A program made the position numbers and the translations under genes. From JAIOHN01 sp038258185 (GTDB taxonomy: Bacteria; Chloroflexota; Anaerolineae; Aggregatilineales; Phototrophicaceae), in NCBI GenBank assembly GCA_038258185.1, contig JBBSQD010000002.1, positions 1 to 64,000 on the forward strand: 64,000 nucleotides of DNA, in the 5' to 3' direction. Shown piece by piece: positions 9,353 through 17,834 of the stretch. Within the stretch, counting starts at the first letter, position 1. Every line of letters begins with the position of its first letter. Below the pieces are notes generated by a model, which had not been told where the DNA came from, made no database searches, and worked only from the letters and a program-made list of their open reading frames with translations.

Positions 9353-10260
9353 TGTCAGCCGATTCTGACGCGCGGCAGTCACTGGAATTTCTGGAGAAAA
9401 TGCGACAGGCTGCCCCACAAAATACGGCTGATCGTTTGGAGCAGGTGATCGAACTGCTCCAGACACTTTTGCAGGAAAACGAATATCTGACCGCTGTCAT
9501 TGAAGAAGCCAGCGAAACGCAAACTCCTCCCCCGTCAGACACGCCAGCCACAGAGCCAGAAGGGCTTACCGATAAAGAGGAAATCACTTTACTGACGGGT
9601 ATTAACGATGGTTTACGTGCGCCGCTGGTCGCTATTCGTGGACGCGCTGAACTGATCGAAGCCGGTTTGTTAGGCCGCATCACGTCCGAGCAGAAATTGT
9701 GGCTGCATGCCATCCATGAGAATACCGATCGCGCTTTTGGCTTACTGGATACCGTTCAGCAGATCGTCAGTTTTAGTCAAAGCCGTTCGCCTGTGGTCGG
9801 TAACACCTTTGTCTCTGCGGATTTGATTCAGGAAGCATTTGATCGCACCCATGAACGCGCCGCAGAACAGCAGCACGAATTAACATTGCATCTGCCGGAT
9901 GTCGTGCCGATGGCGCAAGGTGATTTCTACCAATCGCTGATTATCCTGACCGATCTGCTGGACAATGCGATTCGCTATACGCTGGAAGGCGGCCATATCC
10001 GTCTGTCGGTAGAAAGTCTGGGGACGCATGTACTGTTCAGCGTGGCGGATAATGGCATCGGCCTGACACCGGAAGATCAGAGTCATATCGGCAAGCCCTT
10101 CTGGCGCAGTCATCATCGGCTGGTGCGCCAACACTTCGGCAACGGCCTGCGACTCTATCTGGCGAAGCAGGTGCTTGCCTCACAACAGGGCGAATTGATC
10201 ATTTATGGTGAAGCCGGAAGTGGCACCACCGTCAGTTTTACGCTGCCAACCCCCCGTTAA
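9352..10260 (+). CDS. Histidine-kinase-like protein lacking the phospho-acceptor His
   Basis: A 302-aa paralogue of the preceding kinase. The coiled-coil-like N-terminus (1-55) leads into a HisKA-like helix pair, but the H-box reads GINDGLRAPL, so D86 stands where His belongs and G87 replaces the usual acidic residue. The HATPase keeps N box LLDNAIRYT and G1 DNGIGL; G2 is altered to FGNGLRL. ATP binding is therefore plausible, but His autophosphorylation is not. It overlaps the upstream kinase by one base. It is probably a pseudokinase that modulates the two active kinases by heterodimerisation (inference). Confidence 0.85.
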   Translation: MSADSDARQSLEFLEKMRQAAPQNTADRLEQVIELLQTLLQENEYLTAVIEEASETQTPPPSDTPATEPEGLTDKEEITLLTGINDGLRAPLVAIRGRAELIEAGLLGRITSEQKLWLHAIHENTDRAFGLLDTVQQIVSFSQSRSPVVGNTFVSADLIQEAFDRTHERAAEQQHELTLHLPDVVPMAQGDFYQSLIILTDLLDNAIRYTLEGGHIRLSVESLGTHVLFSVADNGIGLTPEDQSHIGKPFWRSHHRLVRQHFGNGLRLYLAKQVLASQQGELIIYGEAGSGTTVSFTLPTPR

Positions 10261-10350
10261 ACACCCTGCCGCCACACTTCCTGCTGGTAATCTGCTCTTA
10301 TCTAGGCCACAATTAGAGTGAGTTAATTTGAATCAATGGAGTATGGATCT

Positions 10351-10776
10351 ATGACTGAATCACCTGTTGTGACCTCGCGCCCAGACGCCGACATTATGGC
10401 GGATATTGAACATAGTATCGTCATTTATCCGCCTATGATGAATGACCGGCATCATGTCAGTTTTTATGTTGAAGATGGGAATGTGACGCTGAAAGGCCAC
10501 ACCCGTACCAGCATCACCAAACGTTATCTGATCGAAACGGTGAAAACCCTTGATGGCGTGAAAGAAGTGGATGCCAGCGGTTTTTACAGTGATGAAGTGA
10601 CGCGTATTGATATCGGTCAGTTCGTCCCAAATGGCGTATTCAGCAATGTGGAATATGGCGTGGCGATCCTTACCGGCAGCATTGACGATGATAGTGCGGC
10701 TGCGGCACTGGTAAACACGGTGCAGGCCATGCCGAGCGTACGGGCTGTTCGCTCCAAATTTATGAGCCAGGGCTGA
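10351..10776 (+). CDS. BON-domain protein
   Basis: A 141-aa soluble protein with a BON domain like that of OsmY: the core runs from DIMADIEHSI through VEDGNVTLKGHT to VKTLDGVKEVDAS, and a second, partial BON-like unit follows (VEYGVAILTGSIDDD to MPSVRAVRSKF). BON domains bind membranes or proteins and often occur in stress responses. There is no signal peptide, unlike OsmY. The start at 10351 was chosen because GGAG at 10338-10341 lies nine bases before it; an upstream ATG at 10336 would overlap that site. It lies downstream of the kinase operon after a 90-base gap. Confidence 0.75.
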   Translation: MTESPVVTSRPDADIMADIEHSIVIYPPMMNDRHHVSFYVEDGNVTLKGHTRTSITKRYLIETVKTLDGVKEVDASGFYSDEVTRIDIGQFVPNGVFSNVEYGVAILTGSIDDDSAAAALVNTVQAMPSVRAVRSKFMSQG

Positions 10777-10798
10777 CCGGCTACAATTTAAGCTGGGT

Positions 10799-11434
10799 TC
10801 ATTCGCTGCTGTAATATTCCCAGCGTATTTTGCTGTCGTTGGGGTCGGGATAACCGTAGTCTGCAATCAACTGATCGAGGCTGATTTCCTTGGCCGCCTG
10901 GATACCCAGCAGCAGGTCGGACAGGACGATATCAACCACCAGCAGTAAACGTCCAAAACTGCTGAACTGGCCTTGCAGAGCGGTAAATAACACGGCGAAA
11001 ACGCGTTCGCGCAGCTCGGTATCGACGATACCACTCCCCGGCCAACTGACCGGCCAGTGATCCTGATAAGTACCAATCTTCAGGACATCGGCGCGCAGTT
11101 GGGTCAATTGGGTGATGGCTGCCTTGCGGTCACTGGCATCAATCAGGCGATTCGTGCCCCGGTAAGGGGCATTGGGAAGCTGATTATACAGGTCACCGGG
11201 GGCGGTGACCTCGACCAGCCGAAACACACTGCGACCGCGCATCTCCAGACCAGCCGCCATCGCCAGCGCACAGCGCCGGTAATATTTGACATGGGAGGGC
11301 TGGTTGGCGCTCTGGTCAATACGCCATAACAGTGAGAGATAATCGCCAAAATCCATCGGCATACGGGGCGGTTCATCCGGCCCATAGGTCGATGTCAACT
11401 GGTTAATACGCGTTTGTTCACGTCGATTCAGCAT
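10799..11434 (-). CDS. Protein of unknown function
   Basis: A 211-aa protein I do not recognise. It begins MLNRREQTRINQLTS, is mainly helical, has no signal peptide, and carries one moderately hydrophobic stretch (RLLLVVDIVLSDLLLGI near 170-186) that could be a buried helix. Aromatic and charged residues dominate the last 30 residues. The ATG at 11434 has GGGAG five bases before it and is preferred to a TTG further out. It lies downstream of, and on the same strand as, the restriction-modification-like gene, 131 bases away, so the two could be co-transcribed. Possible partner or unrelated; undecided. Confidence 0.55.
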   Translation of the reverse strand: MLNRREQTRINQLTSTYGPDEPPRMPMDFGDYLSLLWRIDQSANQPSHVKYYRRCALAMAAGLEMRGRSVFRLVEVTAPGDLYNQLPNAPYRGTNRLIDASDRKAAITQLTQLRADVLKIGTYQDHWPVSWPGSGIVDTELRERVFAVLFTALQGQFSSFGRLLLVVDIVLSDLLLGIQAAKEISLDQLIADYGYPDPNDSKIRWEYYSSE

Positions 11435-11565
11435 GGTTTCTCCCAAATCGATCAATTTGTCTGTACAAAATCAAAAGTCACTTTCGCTTTTATTTAGTAT
11501 AGAGGAAGTTTCGATTCGTGTTAAACAATTTTTCTATCTTCCATTGATGTTCAGGGTTAAAGCGA

Positions 11566-14484
11566 TTATCTGGATGACCGGTTGGCAGTAATTTCATCAA
11601 TTTCATCCATGACCCGAAACGTCTGGCGGATGGTTTCGATGACCTGTTGATAGTAATAGATAGCCTGCCAGTCCAACACCTCACCCAGGCGTTGATTCAG
11701 CCATTCGTGCAGGACCTGATAGCCCCCCACCTGATACTTCCATACGCGCCGGTCGACCACGTCAAAAAATTTCGTATTGTTGATATAGATTCGGCCTCCG
11801 GGTTCACCCGCCAGTTCGATAAATGAGGGGTGATTGTCGGTCACTTCGTTGCCGCCTGTGCCATTAAAACCAGTCAGGAGTGATCGCGAGTCGGCTTTGC
11901 GCAGCAGATGCAGACTGGCGAGTCGCTGGCCTTTCTTGGCTAACACGCGAAAGTGTTTTTTATCATTTGGCAGAGGGATGTAAGGCAGTGCATCGAAGGG
12001 GCGAGCGCGATAAATCATGCTGTGAAACAGCGCGTAAATGTAATCAAAAATATCTTCGGGGCCAAAGGTGTATTTCAGATCGCCGCGACCCTGCGGGATA
12101 AAAGTCATGTGGAGCTTATTCGCCATCAGGAGAATGAACTCGTGATTCAGATTGGGGCTGCGGCCATCCTTGCCCGGTGGGAAAGCTGAGTCACGAAGCG
12201 GTGTCTGCGCGTCTGGCAGCAGATACAGTGGAAACTGAAGGGGATTACCCAGCATAAACTGCTGATGAATGGGCAGATTCACACAGAACATATGCCCACC
12301 TTCATAGTCGCTGAGATGCGTTTGCTGGATGCAGAGCGCCAGATTATTAGCCTGGGTCATATGCACGATGTCCGCGCTGCGGGCTTGCTCCTCGGTGCAG
12401 ATCACATAGCGGCTGTCAAAAGGCCGGTAAAGTACGTGGCTGGATGGAATATGTCGGCGTTGGGCGACCTCGTGTGCGCCAGCATCCGTGTAGCGCAGTT
12501 GATCGGCATCAGCCGCAATGCCGTTGAGCGAAACAGGAAATATATCCGTCAGTTTCCAGCCCGTTTCCGGCTCAGAGCCTGAACTCACATGGAGTACCTG
12601 CGGGATGAAAAGATAATCGGGCGCCTGCGGGTTGATGCGCTGCCATTCGCTATCGTAGACATCATGTTCCAGCAGCCAGTTGGATTTGTCCGCCTGTGTG
12701 CCCCATGTGTCCGCATAATACACGCGGTTGTCATCATGGTGGGTATCGCGTCGCACAAAAATACTGACCACTAACCCATGATCGGTATCAAACAGATTTT
12801 CGTCGGTGATGTTATCCGGCGCTTTTTCACCGTTTTGTCCGTGAAGATTCAAAAAATATGCATCACGGAATGTGCCCAAAAGCTGCTGGCGCAGGGTGGA
12901 ATAATCGGGATCAGTGAGGAAATCATTAGGCGTGACAAAGGCCAGAATGCCGGATTTGTGCTGGGTCATCAACTGCTGGCCCAATCGTAAAAAACGGGCG
13001 TAATCCTGCTCCAGATCATCAAAGCCGGGACGGGGACTATTGGCGGCATACTGGCGCTGCGGCGGATTGCCGACCATGACCAGCATGGGATAATCTCCAA
13101 CGGGCAGGCACCCCTGCTGCATTTCCGTCTGAAGCAGTTGGGCGAAAGCATGCTCATTTGTAGTGGCGGGATCGCAATCCAGCGCGTTAGAAAGATACAC
13201 GCGCAAGCGCTGGTTGCTGGCAAAACTGTAGCCTAAACGCCTGAGCTGGATTGCCAGTTTCATATGGGTGATGGCATAAGGCGCAAGGCCGATGTCCAGC
13301 CCGATGATACGCGGCAGCAGATCATCACGCGCGTAAGTATCCCACGCACCAAGCTGGTGCTGCTGGCGCAGAATATCGTAAATCTGCTGTGTAATGAGAT
13401 ACAGAAACGTGCCGGAACCGGCTGCCGGGTCAACAATCAGCGCCTTGGGGCTGGCTAATCCCAACGCCTGATCGAAGCGTTTGCGCAATAACTGATTCAC
13501 GCTGCGCAGGATATAACTCACTACCGGCTCAGGCGTATAAGCGATGCCTCTTGCGCGATTTTCTTCGCCCGTATAGTGTCTGAAAAAGTTCTCGTAAAAC
13601 TGACCAAGAGGATCTTCTGGATGGGTGCGTCGTCCAAAATCGCGTAATACACTCTCAATATCGGTCTGCGTCAGCAAAGCGGCCAGCGCGTCCACCAACC
13701 AGGCGACTCGCTCATCGAGTGGCGCGTTATTGATCGCCTGGAACAAATCGCGCATAAAGGGATTGGTCGGCGGTAAATCCCAGTAGACATCGCGCCGGTT
13801 AAAGGCCTTCTGGCGGGCGGCTCCCTGATGCCGCACTCTGGCAACAAACAGCGCGCTGATAAAGGTCTGCGCGTACATATCGGCGAAAGTATCCGGTGTT
13901 AAGTCCGGCACCAGATCGCGAAAGACCTGCATCTGGGACAGTAATTCGCGATCTATGGGTTCTTCAGTCATAGCGGCTGACAGCAAATAGCGTAACTCAC
14001 GCGCTATCTGTCCCAATTGCTCAGAAAGCGGTTCGGCATGCTCGATAGTTGGCGCTTGATACTGGCTGAAGCCTTGCAGCAAGCCGTTCAGATTGCCGGG
14101 GTTACGATCAGCCTGAATATGTTGATCGACAAATCTGCCAAGTGTGACCGTCTGTTGTTTGTGCGACTGACTGTATCCATGAAACTCAAGATAATTGGTC
14201 AGGATGATGTTGGGTAAAGCGGCGTTCTGGATGGCAAAGCGGCGGCTGTTTTCAACAGATTCCAGTGAAGTACCCAATGGGTAGGCAAACAGATAGCCCA
14301 CAGGTTTAGCGCCATCCCAGATGATAAAGTCGGGTGCGCCGATTGTGCCGCGGCGCGGATTAAAATCCACCTGAAAAGCCGGCAGTTGGTCTGTAAGAAG
14401 ATTTTTCAGCGCCTGCTGACAGCGATACTCACTGTTTGGATCTGCCGCAAGCTGGTCAATATAGGTTGCAGGAAAATTCGGCAT
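11566..14484 (-). CDS. Type ISP/IIG-like restriction-modification protein with altered catalytic motifs
   Basis: A 972-aa single-chain protein of the N6-adenine methylase/PD-(D/E)xK group. The N-terminal nuclease-like domain keeps GAPDF (49-53), but the normally following GYxEAK reads GYLFAYPLG (63-71), so both the Glu and Lys ligands are gone. A helical spacer leads to the methylase domain: YTPEPVVSYILRSVN (316-330), SAM motif VDPAAGSGTF (351-360) and GLDIGLAPYAITHMKL (395-410). Motif IV reads GNPPQ (472-476) instead of GNPPY. The C-terminal part, including PEDIFDYIYALFHS and LHLLRK, matches the family's target-recognition half. There is no helicase domain. It may be a catalytically dead or repurposed DNA-binding protein. 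Confidence 0.8.
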   Translation of the reverse strand: MPNFPATYIDQLAADPNSEYRCQQALKNLLTDQLPAFQVDFNPRRGTIGAPDFIIWDGAKPVGYLFAYPLGTSLESVENSRRFAIQNAALPNIILTNYLEFHGYSQSHKQQTVTLGRFVDQHIQADRNPGNLNGLLQGFSQYQAPTIEHAEPLSEQLGQIARELRYLLSAAMTEEPIDRELLSQMQVFRDLVPDLTPDTFADMYAQTFISALFVARVRHQGAARQKAFNRRDVYWDLPPTNPFMRDLFQAINNAPLDERVAWLVDALAALLTQTDIESVLRDFGRRTHPEDPLGQFYENFFRHYTGEENRARGIAYTPEPVVSYILRSVNQLLRKRFDQALGLASPKALIVDPAAGSGTFLYLITQQIYDILRQQHQLGAWDTYARDDLLPRIIGLDIGLAPYAITHMKLAIQLRRLGYSFASNQRLRVYLSNALDCDPATTNEHAFAQLLQTEMQQGCLPVGDYPMLVMVGNPPQRQYAANSPRPGFDDLEQDYARFLRLGQQLMTQHKSGILAFVTPNDFLTDPDYSTLRQQLLGTFRDAYFLNLHGQNGEKAPDNITDENLFDTDHGLVVSIFVRRDTHHDDNRVYYADTWGTQADKSNWLLEHDVYDSEWQRINPQAPDYLFIPQVLHVSSGSEPETGWKLTDIFPVSLNGIAADADQLRYTDAGAHEVAQRRHIPSSHVLYRPFDSRYVICTEEQARSADIVHMTQANNLALCIQQTHLSDYEGGHMFCVNLPIHQQFMLGNPLQFPLYLLPDAQTPLRDSAFPPGKDGRSPNLNHEFILLMANKLHMTFIPQGRGDLKYTFGPEDIFDYIYALFHSMIYRARPFDALPYIPLPNDKKHFRVLAKKGQRLASLHLLRKADSRSLLTGFNGTGGNEVTDNHPSFIELAGEPGGRIYINNTKFFDVVDRRVWKYQVGGYQVLHEWLNQRLGEVLDWQAIYYYQQVIETIRQTFRVMDEIDEITANRSSR

Positions 14485-14610
14485 AGGTTGATTCCGCTTT
14501 TGGGTGATGAGTATTTATTCTGAAACGTCGTTTAAGCCACAAACGCCTCAGATCATGTTTAATATTGTCCATCAGAATTGTTAAATTTCGTGGGGTGTAT
14601 GCGGGGAAAT

Positions 14611-14642
14611 AAAAAATCAGGACAGAAACTTCTATCCTGATT
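14611..14642 (-). terminator. Rho-independent terminator after the PPOX gene
   Basis: The stem AATCAGGA (14615-14622) pairs with TCCTGATT (14635-14642) across a 12-base loop. On the minus strand a run of T follows (complement of 14611-14616), placed correctly for the gene ending at 14678. Confidence 0.75.
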
Positions 14643-14677
14643 AAAATATTGAATGTCAGTTGGTGCTGCTGCTAAGA

Positions 14678-15088
14678 TCAGCCACGGGCGACCACATGCA
14701 GCGTCTTGATGATGAGCTTCACACGCTGCTCGACACCGCGCAACTGGGGCATGTTTTTGTAGTAATCCTCGTTGTCGCGATAGGCCAGACTCAGGCTGTT
14801 GATGTGATCCAACGCGCCTTCCTCGGTCATTTCTTCGACAATGCCCCGGATTTCAATATAACGATAGGGGTTTTCGCGGTCATAGGCCACGACAGACACA
14901 CGCGGGTCATTCTCAAGATTTTTATCTTTTTGCCGACCACGCGCCGTGTTCAGGACGACCTGACCATTCTCCACGCTGCTCCACAGCACAGAGGCCTGCG
15001 GTTGACCGTCAGGCATGAGGGTGACAAACGTAACAAAATTTGGGGCAGTCAGCAGGTCGTAGTACGCTTCAGGAATTGTTGCAGACAT
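14678..15088 (-). CDS. PPOX-class (pyridoxamine 5'-phosphate oxidase-like) flavin/F420-binding enzyme
   Basis: A 136-aa split-barrel protein. Typical segments are FVTLMPDGQPQASVLW (about 21-36), the cofactor-contacting RGRQKDKNLENDPRVS (about 50-65) and YIEIRGIVEEMTEEG. The arrangement fits the PPOX group often annotated as F420-dependent, which reduces or oxidises small molecules; FMN is the alternative cofactor. It lies three bases downstream of the pirin gene, the last gene of a presumed tetR-yceI-pirin-PPOX unit, and ends at a terminator. A redox or detoxification role fits the company it keeps, but no substrate can be named. Confidence 0.85.
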   Translation of the reverse strand: MSATIPEAYYDLLTAPNFVTFVTLMPDGQPQASVLWSSVENGQVVLNTARGRQKDKNLENDPRVSVVAYDRENPYRYIEIRGIVEEMTEEGALDHINSLSLAYRDNEDYYKNMPQLRGVEQRVKLIIKTLHVVARG

Positions 15089-15091
15089 ATT

Positions 15092-15880
15092 TTACGCCTC
15101 GATAAACTTGGGCAGGTAAAAACTCATATAGTGTAACGTATCGCCGGTTGCGTTTACAGTAGCCGCCTGCATCTCCGGTGTGGCGAGAATCACATCGTAC
15201 TGGCCCACAGCAAACGTCTGATCGTTGTAAGTGACGATACCGCTGCCATCGGTGACATACAGAAACAGGTCTTCATCAGTCTGCGGCGCTTCAATCTGGC
15301 TGGTGCCTGCATCGGGCAGCACGGTTGCAGTCAGGCGGCCATCCATATGCTGCTGCATCGGTGAGCCGTCACCGATTAAATTGTAAATGGAGCCATCCCC
15401 TACCTGACGCATGGGCAGTTGATCGCTGCTGGCCTGCTGATAATGCGGTTCGAGGCCGCGATATTTACGGTCAGCGATAAACCAGATCTGAATGACGCGC
15501 ACCGGTTCGTCGGTGTAATTCATTTCCATATGCTCGATATAATCGCCAGAGAACATGCGTTGCAGCTCACCGGGGCCGATCTCGCCTTTGCCGCCGGTCG
15601 TGTCCTCATGGTGAATGGTCCCTTCCAGCACCCAGGTATAAATCTCCAGGCCACGATGCGGATGCCACGTAAAGCCGTTATGCGGGGCAATACGCGTCAT
15701 GTGCGCGGTCAGCATGCCGCTCAGGCGCTGTAAGGGGCTCCAGCCACCGACGGCAAAATGCGAATTTAACCAGTGAATGGGGTGGATGGTTGGAAAGGCA
15801 TCCGCAGGGAAATGCTGAAATTCAGCCGGACGCATAAAGCCGGATTCGATAACTGTTTCTTGCAGAGGGAAAGCGACCAT
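15092..15880 (-). CDS. Pirin-family bicupin
   Basis: A 262-aa bicupin. The N-terminal cupin holds the metal site: HPHRGLEIYTWVLEG with two His, GTIHHEDTTG, and GDYIEHMEMN giving the third His and a Glu. The C-terminal cupin is present without obvious ligands. Bacterial pirins include quercetin 2,3-dioxygenases and redox-linked regulators (family knowledge). AAGGA precedes the ATG. Downstream of yceI across a 91-base gap that contains a 26-base inverted repeat, and 3 bases upstream of the PPOX gene. Confidence 0.9.
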   Translation of the reverse strand: MVAFPLQETVIESGFMRPAEFQHFPADAFPTIHPIHWLNSHFAVGGWSPLQRLSGMLTAHMTRIAPHNGFTWHPHRGLEIYTWVLEGTIHHEDTTGGKGEIGPGELQRMFSGDYIEHMEMNYTDEPVRVIQIWFIADRKYRGLEPHYQQASSDQLPMRQVGDGSIYNLIGDGSPMQQHMDGRLTATVLPDAGTSQIEAPQTDEDLFLYVTDGSGIVTYNDQTFAVGQYDVILATPEMQAATVNATGDTLHYMSFYLPKFIEA

Positions 15881-15901
15881 AGATATGTCCTTAAATAAGC
15901 T

Positions 15902-15927
15902 GAGGGGCGCACAATTGTACGTCCCTC
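15902..15927. repeat. 26-base near-perfect inverted repeat between yceI and pirin genes
   Basis: The arms are GAGGGGCGCACAA at the left and TTGTACGTCCCTC at the right; they differ only by two changes that would be G-U pairs in RNA. There is no T run after it on the minus strand, so it is a poor terminator. It may be a transcript-processing hairpin or an operator. Confidence 0.5.
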
Positions 15928-15971
15928 AAGCAGTTTATCTCATTACGATAGATTATACCGAAGTTTGAAAC

Positions 15972-16514
15972 TTAGGCAGGTTGGTTTTCGGTTGCCAGAA
16001 CAGCTTCGACTTCCAGCGCAATCTTAATGTCTTTGCCGACCAGTACGCCGCCAGTTTCCAGCGCAACGTTCCAGGTCAGGCCAAAGTCTTCACGGTTGAT
16101 CTGGGTGTTGCCGTTAAAGCCCACGATGGTAGTGCCAAAGGGGGTCTTGTGCTGGCCGAGGAATTCACCCTCAATCACGACGGAGCGGGTCACGTCACGG
16201 ATGGTCAGGTCGCCGGTCACTTTGACATCATTGTCGCCGCTGAACACGACTTTGGTGCTCTTGAAAGTGATGTTGGGGAATTTCTCCGCATCAAAGAAAT
16301 CTGCACTGCGCAGGTGATTGTCACGATCAGCCACACCACTATTGATGCTCTTTACATCAATGGTCACGTCCACACTGGCAGCAGACGGATTTTCGGCATC
16401 GTATTCGACAACACCTGAAATGGTTTCAAATTTGCCACGGACGTTGGTAATCATCATGTGGCGAACGCTGAATTCCGCGCTGGTGTGTGTGGGGTCAATA
16501 TTCCATTGTGCCAT
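15972..16514 (-). CDS. YceI-family lipid/isoprenoid-binding protein
   Basis: A 180-aa lipocalin-like beta-barrel of the YceI family, which binds polyisoprenoids or other amphiphiles. Visible signatures are WNIDPTHTSAEFSVRHMM at the N-terminus, VRGKFETISG, and LRSADFFDAEKFPNITFKS in the middle. Escherichia coli YceI is periplasmic, but this copy has no signal peptide and starts directly at MAQWNIDP, so it is probably cytosolic. AAGGAG lies just before the start. Two palindromes of type GGACnnnAGTCC occur upstream, between it and the tetR gene, suggesting control by that regulator. Confidence 0.9.
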   Translation of the reverse strand: MAQWNIDPTHTSAEFSVRHMMITNVRGKFETISGVVEYDAENPSAASVDVTIDVKSINSGVADRDNHLRSADFFDAEKFPNITFKSTKVVFSGDNDVKVTGDLTIRDVTRSVVIEGEFLGQHKTPFGTTIVGFNGNTQINREDFGLTWNVALETGGVLVGKDIKIALEVEAVLATENQPA

Positions 16515-16544
16515 TGGTTGGTACTCCTTGATTTTAGTTTAAGT

Positions 16545-16556
16545 GGACTATAGTCC
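16545..16556. promoter_or_regulatory. Putative TetR operator, site 1
   Basis: Perfect 12-bp palindrome GGACTATAGTCC in the context AAGT-site-GTTT, about 30 bases upstream of the yceI start. It matches site 2 (16621-16632) in sequence, including AAACGG flanks when read on opposite strands. Confidence 0.6.
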
Positions 16557-16620
16557 GTTTTCATGTTTACAACTATACACCACATGGATTGTGTTGTCTA
16601 TAAGAAACAGATTAGAAAAC

Positions 16621-16632
16621 GGACGCTAGTCC
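16621..16632. promoter_or_regulatory. Putative TetR operator, site 2
   Basis: GGACGCTAGTCC in the context AAAAC-site-ATTT, lying immediately after the tetR stop codon. It is 76 bases from site 1, about seven helical turns, and shares ten of the twelve core bases. Looping or cooperative repression is possible (inference). Confidence 0.55.
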
Positions 16633-16634
16633 AT

Positions 16635-17234
16635 TTAGGAGGAGTGGGGTTGAATCAACCGCTGAAGTGTACTTTTCAGGCCAGTGAGAATACGGGGGAT
16701 TTCATAGCCCATAGTATTGTGCTGGAAACGCAGGGTTTGAACATCGAGCATGACATACAGAACATCAGCAGAATAGTCCAGATCAATCTCGCGGTTGATC
16801 TGCTGCAACAGGCCGCGAATGGTGTGCCGCCACCATAGATGAGCCGGATGTTCCAGTACATTGACTGTTTCAGGGCTGGATTGTCCCTGAAGCAGACTTT
16901 CATTCTGAATGACGAATACCAGCACCTGTTCGAGGAACCATTCCATATTCTCAAGCGGTTGATAGGTATTTCGCATCCGACGCAGAAAGCGTTCCTGCAA
17001 GTCGCGCATTTCCTGATCGAGCAGTGCGTGACACAATTCCGATTTGTTGTCAAAGTGGCGATAGAGTGTGCCTTTGCCCACGCCAGCCGCTTCGGCAATA
17101 GCTGCCATAGGCACTTCGCTCACGCCTTTTTGGTTGAATAAGCGCTGTGCAGTGTCCAGCAGCAGCGCCCGATTCTTAAGGGCGTCAGCACGTGTGGGTT
17201 GGGGATCAGTGGGTAGGATCAAGTTATTATTCAT
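16635..17234 (-). CDS. TetR/AcrR-family transcriptional regulator
   Basis: A 199-aa repressor. The N-terminal helix-turn-helix spans about 20-65: ALLLDTAQRLFNQKGVSEVPMAAIAEAAGVGKGTLYRHFDNK. The C-terminal ligand/dimer domain is alpha-helical and not diagnostic. It precedes yceI, pirin and PPOX on the same strand, and paired palindromes occur between it and yceI, so it probably controls that group. A small-molecule inducer is expected for the family; which one is unknown. Confidence 0.9.
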   Translation of the reverse strand: MNNNLILPTDPQPTRADALKNRALLLDTAQRLFNQKGVSEVPMAAIAEAAGVGKGTLYRHFDNKSELCHALLDQEMRDLQERFLRRMRNTYQPLENMEWFLEQVLVFVIQNESLLQGQSSPETVNVLEHPAHLWWRHTIRGLLQQINREIDLDYSADVLYVMLDVQTLRFQHNTMGYEIPRILTGLKSTLQRLIQPHSS

Positions 17235-17415
17235 GGCTTTATTATACGTTATTTTCCCATATTTACGAAGTGATTCGCTTCCACAGACGGGCTTTTAGGT
17301 GGTCTTAAAGGCCATTTATAGCCAGGAACTAATCAATTTCTATGATTTACCCACCCTAACGAAACTTTTTTCTTAATGGCGCGTAAAGAGAGTATAAGAG
17401 TTTCTTGGGGGAAAC

Positions 17416-17751
17416 ATGATGCTCGTACGCAAGGTTCAACTCAGTTTTATTCTCATCGTCGCGCTGGCCCTGATTCTGGTCACTGTGACGAGTGCCGGTA
17501 CGGTTGCCAAAGCTCAGGCGTTTCAGTCGTGCATGGTCAACAGCCAGCCAGCTGTGCTGCCAGCAACAGGCCAGCAAAGCAGTGCGCCGTGGGTGGGCAA
17601 AGTGGCTGTGAACTGGTTATTTGGTGCGCGGGTCGCATTTGAAAGTACGCTGGGCATGGATGACAGCAGCGGCTATACCGGCTCGATCAGCCCGGTGGTG
17701 CGCCAGACCGCAGCCTTAATCGCCTCGTGCCTGCGTTCCACCAATCCTTAA
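17416..17751 (+). CDS. Small secreted protein of unknown function
   Basis: A 111-aa exported protein. It has a basic N-terminus and hydrophobic core to about residue 30, with a likely cleavage after AKA or AQA near 34, then about 77 mature residues with two Cys (FQSCMVN and LIASCLR) that could form a disulphide. The start is supported by GGGGGAAAC right before tandem ATGs. I recognise no domain. It lies just before the toast-rack genes, 83 bases away, and may share their regulation. Confidence 0.55.
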   Translation: MMLVRKVQLSFILIVALALILVTVTSAGTVAKAQAFQSCMVNSQPAVLPATGQQSSAPWVGKVAVNWLFGARVAFESTLGMDDSSGYTGSISPVVRQTAALIASCLRSTNP

Positions 17752-17834
17752 ACCCTTTTTCGATCATTCAATTTACTCAGCGTTTTTGAATCACAGCAGT
17801 GATGTTTCACTGTGTGCAAAATAAGGAGCATTTC

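Noticed and set aside
11566..14484. A complete active defence island around the RM-like gene
   Set aside because: No helicase, specificity, BREX, DISARM or other defence gene is adjacent; only an unknown 211-aa gene.
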